Shown: positions 32,525 through 39,456 of the stretch, in pieces
Numbering within the stretch: position 1 is the first letter of the stretch
Layout: every line of letters starts with the position of its first letter
The notes under the pieces: model-generated
Seen by the model: the letters and a program-made list of their open reading frames with translations, nothing else
Told to the model about the DNA's origin: nothing
Databases searched by the model: none
Made by a program: the position numbers and the translations under genes
From: Bradyrhizobium ivorense
GTDB taxonomy: Bacteria; Pseudomonadota; Alphaproteobacteria; Rhizobiales; Xanthobacteraceae
DNA: 64,000 nt
Assembly: GCF_900696085.1 (NCBI RefSeq)
Contig: NZ_CAADFC020000016.1
Span: 496,001 to 560,000 of the forward strand
Direction: 5' to 3'

Positions 32525-33128
32525 ATCGCTGCTCCCTCCAGGGATCACCATGGATGTGATATCCGCGCGCCTCCCTGAAGCCGGGTTCGGCTTCCGGCAT
32601 GAAGCGAATCCTGCGCAGCCACTTCGCGCTCTTCCAGAAGTAGAGATGCGGCACCAGCAGGCGGGCCGGTCCGCCATGGGCGGGGGCGAGCGGCACGCCG
32701 TCGAAACGCGTTGCGATCATGGCCTTGCCCGCGATCAAATCCTCGACGGGAACGCTCGTCGTGTAGCCGCCGTCGCAATGCGCCATCACAAAGGCCTGCG
32801 GCGGCTTTTCAAGCCCGGCCGATTTCAGGAGATCGTCGAACGAGACGCCCTGCCAGGTCGTATCCAGCTTGGTCCATTTGGTGACGCAATGAATGTCGGT
32901 GTTGAGCGTGGTTTGCGGCAGCGCCTCGAATTCGTCCCACGTCCACGCCCGCACCAGCGATCCGCCAAGCTGAAGCGCGAGCTTCCAGTCGGCAACCCGG
33001 ATGTCCGGCGTAGGTCCTGCCGACAGAATCGGAAAATCGGTCGTGCGATATTGTCCGGGGGGCAGGCGGCCCTGCTCGGAAGTTTGTCGCTTCGATTTGA
33101 AGCCGCGAGAAACGGGGACTTCAGCCAT
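32511..33128 (-). CDS. sulfite-oxidase-like molybdopterin oxidoreductase
   Basis: A 205-residue protein of the sulfite oxidase/MsrP fold, cytoplasmic as no Tat signal is visible. LPPGQYRTTDFPILSAGPTP, then DIHCVTKWTKLDTTWQGVSFDDLL contain the Cys (in IHCVT) that should coordinate molybdenum. HCDGGYTTSVPVEDL, GGPARLLVPHLYFWKSAKW and HGDPWREQRYDGD follow. It lacks the dimerisation domain of true sulfite oxidases. Upstream in-frame codons extend the frame, but ATG 33128 gives the N-terminus usual for this group; no strong ribosome binding site is seen for any start. The substrate is unknown. Confidence 0.83.
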   Translation of the reverse strand: MAEVPVSRGFKSKRQTSEQGRLPPGQYRTTDFPILSAGPTPDIRVADWKLALQLGGSLVRAWTWDEFEALPQTTLNTDIHCVTKWTKLDTTWQGVSFDDLLKSAGLEKPPQAFVMAHCDGGYTTSVPVEDLIAGKAMIATRFDGVPLAPAHGGPARLLVPHLYFWKSAKWLRRIRFMPEAEPGFREARGYHIHGDPWREQRYDGD

Positions 33129-33231
33129 GGATTGGTGCCTTTGTTCGCGTGCGGCCTTGCGTGACAGTTTGGCGGGCACTGTCTTGCCTGACATGCGACC
33201 CGGCCGATGAATTGTCGATGGGGCTGACGCC

Positions 33232-33302
33232 GAATGCGTCAAGACTGCGAAAGACAAAGCAATCGCGAACGCGCGGGACGCAGATCGATCCACTATCTGA
33301 AG
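33232..33302 (+). repeat. diverged ~70-bp repeat, copy 1 (upstream of the amidase unit)
   Basis: GAATGCGTCAAGACTGCGAA through CTATCTGAAG is about 70% identical to 35006-35075. Both copies end 60-75 bp before the first start codon of a + strand transcription unit, so a shared promoter/operator region is the simplest reading. Confidence 0.5.
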
Positions 33303-33364
33303 TTTTCCCAGCATGACCTTGTTGATCCGGACGCGCGTTCGGGGGCGGCTGCCGGGGAGACGGA

Positions 33365-33550
33365 ATGATTAGCAAGGCGATTGATCCCGCGGGGCTCGCC
33401 GACCTCTCCGCGATGGCGGGCCTTTCCGTGAAAGACGCCAACAAGGCCAAGGTGGCGGCGCTGTTGGTCGCGATGCGGAGCGGGGTGATGCGGCGAGCCG
33501 AGCTGCTGCCGGTGGAGTCGCCGCCGGCGCTCGTGTTCGATGCACGGTAG
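33365..33550 (+). CDS. small AtzG/DUF4089-like partner of the amidase
   Basis: A 61-residue protein with GGGGAGACGGA before the ATG. ADLSAMAGLSVKDANKAKVAALLVAMRSGVMRRAELL and the terminal ESPPALVFDAR match the pattern of AtzG-like (DUF4089) subunits: a helical hairpin and a conserved 'P..VF.A' tail. These pair with amidase-signature hydrolases, much as GatC pairs with GatA. The amidase gene starts 13 bp later. The match is by pattern; the sequence is short. Confidence 0.6.
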   Translation: MISKAIDPAGLADLSAMAGLSVKDANKAKVAALLVAMRSGVMRRAELLPVESPPALVFDAR

Positions 33551-33563
33551 AGCGGGGGTGCAG

Positions 33564-34970
33564 ATGGGCGATCTTCTCACCCTGGACGTGACAGGCGCGG
33601 CGAAGGCGATACTCTCGGGGTCGCTCTCGCCGATCGATCTGACCGAACACATGCTGGAACGCATCCTGCTGATCGATCCGCAGCTCAAGGCCTATGTCGA
33701 GGTGCTGTCGGACGAAGCGCGCGCGGCCGCAAGGCAGGCGGACGTCGAGATCAGGAGCGGACGATATCGTGGACCGCTGCACGGTGTCCCGGTCGCCATC
33801 AAGGAACTGTACGATGTCAGGGGCGTGCGAACGCGGTCCGGCTCGAAGGTGCGGGACGATTACGCCGCGGATGCCGATGCTGCGGTGGTCGAAAAGCTCA
33901 GGGAGGCCGGCGCGGTCATCCTGGGCACCACCACGACCTACGAATTCGCCTTCGGCTTCGACTCTCCACCGACGCGCAACGCCTGGAGCATCGATCACAT
34001 TCCCTCGGGATCGACCGGCGGTGCCGCGGCGGCGGTCGCAGCCGGAATGTGCCTGGCCGGAATAGGCAGCGACAGCGGCGGTTCGATCCGCACGCCGGCG
34101 GCGGCCAACGGGATCGCGGGCATCAAGCCGACCTACGGACGCGTCAGCAAGCGCGGTATCACGGTCGTCAGCTGGTCACTCGACCATCCGGCGCCGATGG
34201 GGAAATGCGTTCGCGACCTCGCAATCCTGCTCAAGATCATGAGCGGCGTCGACTCACACGACCCGAGCACGAAAGACGTGCCGGTACCCGACTACACGAA
34301 AGCGCTTGACGGCGATGTCAGAGGTGTCCGCATCGGACTGCCCACCAATTATTTCTTTGACGACATCCAGCCCGCGGTGGCCAACGCACTGAATGCCGCG
34401 GTGAAGCGGCTGGATAAGCTCGGCGCTATCATCGTTCCGATCGCCGTTCCGGGTATTGACGGGATTGTCGACGCATGGCTGCCGATCGCCCTGGCGGAGG
34501 CGGCCGTCTATCATCAGCAGAGCTTGCGTGGCAAAGCCGACCTGTATGGCGAAGACGTCCGGATGCTGCTCGAGGCGGGCGAGCTGACGCTCGCCACGAC
34601 CTACATCAACGCGCAGCGCGTGCGCTTCGCCTGGATAGCGGCGCTACGGGAAACCATGCAGGCGATCGATGTGATCATCACGCCGACGCTGCCGAATACC
34701 GCGATGAAGGTCGGCGAAACCATCAGCAAGATCAGCTCGCGGCACGAAACCGTGTTCGAGGTCTCGGCCAGATTCTGCGCGCCGTTCAACATGGCAGGTC
34801 TTCCCGCGGCCTCGATTCCGTGCGGGTTCGCGCCGGATGGCCTTCCGATCGGCCTTCAGATTGTTGGCAAGCCGTTCGACGAGGCGATGGTTCTTCGCGT
34901 AGGTCACGCGTTCGAGAACGACACGGACTATCACCTGAAGCGGCCGTCGCTTCGCGGGCTGATCGGCTGA
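33564..34970 (+). CDS. amidase-signature family hydrolase
   Basis: A 468-residue hydrolase of C-N amide bonds using a Ser-cisSer-Lys triad. PVAIKELYDV carries the Lys (near residue 80). GSTGGAAAAVAAGM and GIGSDSGGSIRTPAAANGIAGIKPTYGRVS form the Ser-rich signature (about 155-200). ITPTLPNTAMKVGE and FNMAGLPAASIPCGFAPDGLPIGLQIVGKPFDE are typical of the C-terminal part. An ATG at 33540 is in frame, but GGGGGTGCAG favours 33564. With its AtzG-like neighbour it is probably a ureidomalonate/carboxybiuret- or allophanate-type hydrolase rather than GatA. The nearby urease cluster would fit a nitrogen-scavenging role, but that is inference. Confidence 0.85.
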   Translation: MGDLLTLDVTGAAKAILSGSLSPIDLTEHMLERILLIDPQLKAYVEVLSDEARAAARQADVEIRSGRYRGPLHGVPVAIKELYDVRGVRTRSGSKVRDDYAADADAAVVEKLREAGAVILGTTTTYEFAFGFDSPPTRNAWSIDHIPSGSTGGAAAAVAAGMCLAGIGSDSGGSIRTPAAANGIAGIKPTYGRVSKRGITVVSWSLDHPAPMGKCVRDLAILLKIMSGVDSHDPSTKDVPVPDYTKALDGDVRGVRIGLPTNYFFDDIQPAVANALNAAVKRLDKLGAIIVPIAVPGIDGIVDAWLPIALAEAAVYHQQSLRGKADLYGEDVRMLLEAGELTLATTYINAQRVRFAWIAALRETMQAIDVIITPTLPNTAMKVGETISKISSRHETVFEVSARFCAPFNMAGLPAASIPCGFAPDGLPIGLQIVGKPFDEAMVLRVGHAFENDTDYHLKRPSLRGLIG

Positions 34971-35005
34971 ATGCGGCAAAGCCGCGGCCTCGATCGCAAA
35001 CATCC

Positions 35006-35075
35006 GAATGCGTCAAGATTGAAAAAGCCAAAGCAATCGCCGACACGCGTGGCCTGCATCAGCTCGCTATCTAAG
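35006..35075 (+). repeat. diverged ~70-bp repeat, copy 2 (upstream of the P460 operon)
   Basis: GAATGCGTCAAGATTGAAAA through CTATCTAAG, matching 33232-33302. It ends 75 bp before the first P460 gene. Both copies are also open in one frame (ECVK...AIA...), so a coding remnant is the alternative explanation. Confidence 0.5.
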
Positions 35076-35149
35076 CACCGTCCAGGTCGAACGAGAATGC
35101 ATCGGTCGCTGACGTTGTGGCGTACGGCCGAAACAGCAGGAGAAAAGCG

Positions 35150-35764
35150 ATGCGTATGGGAACCCAGGCGGTAGCAGCCGTCATTGCAGGTAGTGCGGTT
35201 GCAACGATCCTGTTCTTTGGTTCGCTCAAGGATGGGAATGCGCAGACGCAGGCGAGGGCGCGTTACCTACCGGAATACACCGCCGATGGACAGCTGCTCC
35301 TGCCGAAGAACTTCCACGAATGGGTTTACGTCGGGTCTCCCCTGACGCCGAATGCCCTCAACGGCGGCCAGGCCGGCTTCCCTGAATTTCACAACGTGTA
35401 CATCGAGCCGGGCTCCTACGAGATCTACAAGAAGACCGGCGAGTTTCCCGAAGGGACGATCTTCTTCAAGGAGCTTCAGCTCACGCTGCCGCAGGAGAAC
35501 CCGGACGGTTCGCGGACCGAGGCGTCGGGGCGGGGGTATTTCCCCGGCAAATGGAACGGCGCGGACGTCACCGTGAAGGACTCCAAGCGCTTCGCCGACA
35601 CCAACGGCTGGGGATACTTCAACTTCAATCACCATGAACCCAAGGCAGCGATGGCCAAGGTCAAGGCGAAGGACGAGTGCGCCTATTGCCATATCGCGAA
35701 TGCCAAGAAGGACGAGGTGTGGACCCAGTTCTATCCGCTGCTCGACAACAAGGATGCGCGATAA
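35150..35764 (+). CDS. cytochrome P460-like mono-haem protein
   Basis: A 204-residue secreted protein. A signal anchor lies at residues 3-28 (GTQAVAAVIAGSAVATILFF). The P460-type beta-sheet domain includes LLLPKNFHEWVYVGSPLTP, FHNVYIEPGSYEIYKKTGEFPEGTIFFKEL and GRGYFPGKWNGADVTVKDSKRF. CAYCH at 177-181 is the c-type haem site near the C-terminus. Known cytochromes P460 oxidise hydroxylamine or bind NO and carry an extra Lys-haem crosslink, which cannot be judged here. ATG 35150 follows AGGAGA. It is followed after 25 bp by a paralog. Closest in appearance to the P460/cytochrome c' beta fold. Confidence 0.8.
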   Translation: MRMGTQAVAAVIAGSAVATILFFGSLKDGNAQTQARARYLPEYTADGQLLLPKNFHEWVYVGSPLTPNALNGGQAGFPEFHNVYIEPGSYEIYKKTGEFPEGTIFFKELQLTLPQENPDGSRTEASGRGYFPGKWNGADVTVKDSKRFADTNGWGYFNFNHHEPKAAMAKVKAKDECAYCHIANAKKDEVWTQFYPLLDNKDAR

Positions 35765-35789
35765 CGGCGTAATCGGCGGAGGTGGCAAC

Positions 35790-36371
35790 ATGCGAACCAT
35801 CCAGGCCGCAGGCGTCGCTATCGTGATGTTCGTCGCAATCGCGGCGGTGGCCAAACACACATCGGTGGGCGCGAGTGCGCAGGCCGCCATCTCGGGCAGC
35901 AGGCCGGCGGTGGACTCCGAGGGCCATCTGCATGTGCCCGAAGACTATCGACAGACCTATCAGTTTCTCGGCAGTTGGGCGATCGCGGCCGACGACGGCC
36001 GAGGCTCCAAGGAGATTCACGTCGTCTATGCGTCGCCGGGAACGATCGATGCCTTTCAGAAGGACCAGCGCTTTCCGGATGGTGCGGTGCTCGTCAAGGA
36101 AGTGTTCAAGACCGCGACCGGTGAATTGACGACCGGCACCGTCAGCCACGCCGACGCATTGAAAGGCTGGTTCGTCATGGTGAAGGACGCCACCAACCGA
36201 TATCCGGGCAATGCGCTGTGGGGCGACGGCTGGGGATGGTCGTGGTTCAACGCAGCGGATCCCTCGAAGACAACCACGATCAACTACAAGGCCGAATGTC
36301 GAACATGCCACGTGCCCGCGCGAGCATCTGACTGGGTCTATCTCGATGGATATCCGTCATTGAAACGCTGA
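35790..36371 (+). CDS. cytochrome P460-like mono-haem protein, second paralog
   Basis: A 193-residue secreted protein. Signal region MRTIQAAGVAIVMFVAIAAVA, then the P460 core: HVPEDYRQTYQFLGSWAIAADDGRGSKEIHVVYASPGTIDAFQKDQRFPDG and VLVKEVFKTATG, WFVMVKDATNRYPGNALWGDGWGWSWF. The haem motif CRTCH is at 170-174. It aligns domain by domain with the preceding gene (paralogs), but the two are well diverged, which argues for distinct roles, for example a heteromer or different redox potentials. GGAGG lies about 8 bases before the ATG. A propeller protein gene follows after 56 bp. Confidence 0.8.
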   Translation: MRTIQAAGVAIVMFVAIAAVAKHTSVGASAQAAISGSRPAVDSEGHLHVPEDYRQTYQFLGSWAIAADDGRGSKEIHVVYASPGTIDAFQKDQRFPDGAVLVKEVFKTATGELTTGTVSHADALKGWFVMVKDATNRYPGNALWGDGWGWSWFNAADPSKTTTINYKAECRTCHVPARASDWVYLDGYPSLKR

Positions 36372-36427
36372 CGGCGTTGCTGAGCGTTGCGAGTCTACCA
36401 ACCATAATCAGGCAAAGGAGTAATGAG

Positions 36428-37705
36428 ATGGCCACAGAGTCAATGACGATGAAGGACAGGCCCATGGCGAAGGGCAAGCCCGGACACCTCTACATGCAGA
36501 CCAACGAGGTCAAGAATACCATCGTCCGCTATGAGCGGAGAGCGGATGGCTCGCTTGTCGAGCTCGAGCGCATCGCCACCGGCGGCGCAGGCTCGGGCGT
36601 CTACAAGCCGATCAGCGGCCAGGAAAGTGCACCCAATGCCTTCGAGGGCGCGGCAAGCATCATTCTCTCGCCGGACCGACGCTTCCTGTTCACGACCAAT
36701 GGTGGCGACAACTCCGTCTCGAGCTTCCGGGTCAGCGAGGACGGCCGGCTGACATTGCTGGACGTGCAGTCCACCGGCAATCCCGTGGAAGGCAAGAGCG
36801 GCACCGCCAAATCGCTTGCTTTTGCGCCGTCCTCACGAACGCTGTTCGTGCTGCACTCGTTCGGCCCCGATCACCTTCGGATGATGACGGTCGACGCCGA
36901 GGGCAAGCTCAAGCTGCGGCCGGACCGTCACACCGTCAATACCTACAGCAAGCGGAATCGCGTCTCCACCATGGTCGTGGTCGCGCCCAACGAGGAGCTC
37001 GTTCTGGTCGGCACCACGTTCGACGAGCCGATCGCGCACACCGGCTTCTATCCGGATGGCTCACCGATGCTCTGGGTCCAGCGGGCCGGCGGCGCGATGC
37101 ACTCGATCGCGTCGAACGCGCCGGATCCCGACGGCCTCGCCGCGTTTCCCTTGCACAAGGATGGCTCGCTCGGTACCGCCAGGTTCTATGACGCGAAGGG
37201 CGGCTCTCCCTTCTATCTCGCCTTCCTGAACAAGCGGCCGGATACCTTCATCATCGGATACGCCGTTGGCGACGGCTGCTCGGTCTGCACCATCGGGAAA
37301 GACGGAACGCTCAACATCGGCGATCTCGTGAAGATCGACACCAGCGCGGGCGTGCCGACCGAGCTGTGCTGGCTGGCGGTCTCGCCCGATGACCGGACGG
37401 TATATGCGACCAACTTCGGCTACAGCAACATCTGCAGCTATCACATCAATGGCGGTGGACTGGAAATCGCGCGCGATCCGGCATGCCCGAAGGTTCCGGG
37501 AGACGGCACGGCGCGCGGGCTGAATGGAACGGTGACCAGCGGCCCGAGCGACAGCTGGATCTCGACCGATGGCGCGTTCCTCTATCAGATCTACGGCAAC
37601 GCCTCGAAGCTGGTGGGTTATGCCACCCAGCCCGACGGTTCGCTGATGGAGGTCACCAGCGTCACGATCCCCTACAACAGCCCGCAGGGACTTGCCGGCT
37701 TCTGA
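36428..37705 (+). CDS. beta-propeller protein, lactonase-like (YncE/PGL fold)
   Basis: A 425-residue protein without a signal peptide. It has repeated blades of the seven-bladed lactonase type: HLYMQTNEVKNTIVRYER, SIILSPDRRFLFTTNGGDNSVSSFRV, SLAFAPSSRTLFVLHSF, LCWLAVSPDDRTVYATNFGYSNICSYHI and SWISTDGAFLYQIYGNASKLVGYAT. This fold is shared by 6-phosphogluconolactonase and by binding proteins, so an enzymatic role is not assured. Several Cys occur in CSVC. AAGGAG precedes the start. It appears to be the third gene of the P460 operon, although as a cytoplasmic-looking protein it would sit apart from the secreted cytochromes. A strong hairpin follows. Confidence 0.75.
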   Translation: MATESMTMKDRPMAKGKPGHLYMQTNEVKNTIVRYERRADGSLVELERIATGGAGSGVYKPISGQESAPNAFEGAASIILSPDRRFLFTTNGGDNSVSSFRVSEDGRLTLLDVQSTGNPVEGKSGTAKSLAFAPSSRTLFVLHSFGPDHLRMMTVDAEGKLKLRPDRHTVNTYSKRNRVSTMVVVAPNEELVLVGTTFDEPIAHTGFYPDGSPMLWVQRAGGAMHSIASNAPDPDGLAAFPLHKDGSLGTARFYDAKGGSPFYLAFLNKRPDTFIIGYAVGDGCSVCTIGKDGTLNIGDLVKIDTSAGVPTELCWLAVSPDDRTVYATNFGYSNICSYHINGGGLEIARDPACPKVPGDGTARGLNGTVTSGPSDSWISTDGAFLYQIYGNASKLVGYATQPDGSLMEVTSVTIPYNSPQGLAGF

Positions 37706-37719
37706 TCGGCCCTCGAAGC

Positions 37720-37754
37720 GAGGTTGGGCGTCTCCACAAGGAGCGCCCAACCTC
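37720..37754 (+). terminator. long hairpin between the P460 operon and ureD
   Basis: GAGGTTGGGCG (37720-37730) and CGCCCAACCTC (37744-37754) pair perfectly, and the inner CTCC/GGAG extends the stem around an ACAA loop. No U-run follows. It probably ends the P460 operon transcript before the urease genes. Confidence 0.65.
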
Positions 37755-37800
37755 ATGCGTGGCGACCGCAACTGCAACCCCGGTTTGATTCAGTCGTTCA

Positions 37801-38697
37801 ATGTACGAGCTCGCTCACGGAGAGCCACGAGAGTTGCCCGGAAGCAGCACGGGACAGGCTAGTGCTCGCGATATCGATCTCGAGCGCGCGGTCGGCGCCA
37901 GTCGTGTCGTGTTTGCGGGCGATGCAAGCGGTACGAGGATTGTCGATACCTATCAGAAATTTCCGATCGCGCTGGCGTTTCCTGGCGTCGACGGCCGACG
38001 ATCCTTGGAAGCGGTCGTCATCAACTGCTCGGGCGGGATCGCCGGCGGCGACCGTCTGGACGTCGACGTGGTCGCCCGGGGCGCGGCGTCCGTCGCCGTC
38101 ACGACGCAGGCCGCGGAGAAGGTCTACCGGGCCCTCGATCGCCCGGCGCAAATCACGACGCGGCTCTCAGCTCACGAGACTGCCAGGCTGGCGTGGCTTC
38201 CGCAGGAGACGATCATCTTCGACCGGGCGCGCGTCAAACGGCGCACCGAGCTCGACCTTCGCTCCGGTGTGGAGGTGATCGCCCTCGAGTGGCTGGTTCT
38301 CGGTCGCATTGACAGCGGCGAGGAGGTGCGGGGTGGCTACGTTCTCGATAGCTGGCGCGTCAAGCTCGACGGCCGTCTGCTCTGGGCGGATGCCTTCCTC
38401 ATATCCGACGACACGTTCGCGCATTTGCACAGGGACGCGCTGCTCTCGAACTGGAGAGCCGTCGGCACCCTGATCTATTTCGGGCCGAGTCTGGCCAGGC
38501 GACTGGACGTCTTGCGCGAGATCGCGAGCTCGCTCGGCTGCAAATGTGCCGCCACCATAGTCGGCGCCATCATCATCGTGCGCCTGGCCGCGATCGCCGG
38601 CGCCGACCTGAAGCGCGAGCTGCGCAGCCTGCTCGATCAATTCAGCCGCGAACTCGGCACCGGCCCCTTTGCGGTTCCGAAGATGTGGTCGTGCTAG
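37801..38697 (+). CDS. ureD: urease accessory protein UreD
   Basis: A 298-residue scaffold (UreD/UreH) that binds apo-urease with UreF and UreG for nickel insertion. Diagnostic blocks are VVINCSGGIAGGDRLDVDV, AVTTQAAEKVYRALDRPAQITTRL, WLPQETIIFDRARVKRRTELDL and YVLDSWRVKLDGRLLWADAFL. It is cytoplasmic and of usual length for rhizobial UreD. It starts the ure cluster after the hairpin at 37720. The next start (ureA) is 25 bp downstream, so the genes are one operon. Confidence 0.92.
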   Translation: MYELAHGEPRELPGSSTGQASARDIDLERAVGASRVVFAGDASGTRIVDTYQKFPIALAFPGVDGRRSLEAVVINCSGGIAGGDRLDVDVVARGAASVAVTTQAAEKVYRALDRPAQITTRLSAHETARLAWLPQETIIFDRARVKRRTELDLRSGVEVIALEWLVLGRIDSGEEVRGGYVLDSWRVKLDGRLLWADAFLISDDTFAHLHRDALLSNWRAVGTLIYFGPSLARRLDVLREIASSLGCKCAATIVGAIIIVRLAAIAGADLKRELRSLLDQFSRELGTGPFAVPKMWSC

Positions 38698-38722
38698 TGC
38701 GCTTCAGCAAACGGAGGACGGT

Positions 38723-39025
38723 GTGAACCTGACGCCACGCGAAAAGGACAAGTTGATGGTGGCCCTCGCGGCAATTGTCGCGCGCGACAGGCTCGCGAGA
38801 GGCGTCAAGCTCAACTATCCCGAAAGCATCGCATTGATCGCGGACTTCATCATGGAGGGAGCCCGCGACGGAAGGACGGTCAACGAACTCGTGTCCGAGT
38901 GCGGCCGGGTGCTCACGCGCGATCAGGTCATGGACGGCATCCCGGAGATGGTCCGCGAGATCCAGATCGAAGCGACCTTTCCGGACGGGACCAAGCTGGT
39001 CCCGGTCCACAGCCCCATTCGATAG
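38723..39025 (+). CDS. ureA: urease gamma subunit UreA
   Basis: A 100-residue structural subunit. MNLTPREKDKLMVALAAIVARDRLARGVKLNYPESIALIADFIMEGARDG and EIQIEATFPDGTKLV are the standard UreA sequence. The start is GTG at 38723, with CGGAGGA 4-5 bases upstream, which gives exactly the canonical length. It assembles with UreB and UreC into the (alpha-beta-gamma)3 urease that hydrolyses urea to ammonia and carbamate. Confidence 0.95.
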   Translation: MNLTPREKDKLMVALAAIVARDRLARGVKLNYPESIALIADFIMEGARDGRTVNELVSECGRVLTRDQVMDGIPEMVREIQIEATFPDGTKLVPVHSPIR

Positions 39026-39034
39026 GAGTGAACC

Positions 39035-39112
39035 ATGCGCCTATCCCGGATCGCGCGATCCCCAGTCCTTGCGAGGCGCACCGCCATGCACTCGCTGCGG
39101 GTGACGTCATGA
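39035..39112 (+). CDS. 25-codon ORF coupled to ureB
   Basis: ATG at 39035 follows TAGGAG (7 bases) and encodes MRLSRIARSPVLARRTAMH plus SLRVTS. It stops with TGA at 39110-39112, which overlaps the ureB ATG (ATGA). The ribosome binding site that would normally serve ureB serves this ORF instead, and none is obvious directly before ureB. It may be a leader that couples ureB translation, or the remnant of an N-terminal ureB extension after a frameshift. No conserved motif. Confidence 0.4.
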   Translation: MRLSRIARSPVLARRTAMHSLRVTS

Positions 39113-39438
39113 TCCCCGGCGAGGTCATCCCCGGCGCGGGCGATCTCGTCCTGAACAAGGATGCGAAGGTCATATCGATCACGGTTTCGAACACCGGCGA
39201 TCGGCCGGTTCAGGTGGGCAGCCACTATCATTTTGCCGAAGTCAACGCCGCCCTGGCGTTCGATCGCGCGGCGGTCCTCGGATGCCGGCTCGATATTCCG
39301 GCAGGCACCGCGGTGCGCTTCGAGCCTGGTCAATCGCGTGACGTTTCCATGATCCCGTATGGCGGAGCCCGCCGCATCTATGGCTTCAGCGGCGCCGTCA
39401 TGGGGCCGCTGTCCGCGTCAGGCGACGCCGGCAAGTGA
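39109..39438 (+). CDS. ureB: urease beta subunit UreB
   Basis: A 109-residue structural subunit: MIPGEVIPGAGDLVLN, VSNTGDRPVQVGSHYHFAEVNAALAFDR, RLDIPAGTAVRFEPGQ and GGARRIYGFSGAVMGPL are standard UreB. The start is set by the conserved MIPGE opening. Translation probably depends on coupling to the 25-codon ORF that overlaps it. ureC follows after 18 bp. Confidence 0.94.
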   Translation: MIPGEVIPGAGDLVLNKDAKVISITVSNTGDRPVQVGSHYHFAEVNAALAFDRAAVLGCRLDIPAGTAVRFEPGQSRDVSMIPYGGARRIYGFSGAVMGPLSASGDAGK

Positions 39439-39456
39439 CGAATGAGGTAAGCACCG

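Noticed and set aside
34475..35074. 199-codon + strand frame overlapping the 3' end of the amidase gene
   Set aside because: Mostly a shadow of the amidase in another frame; only its last 23 codons lie beyond it, where the diverged 70-bp repeat explains the sequence better.
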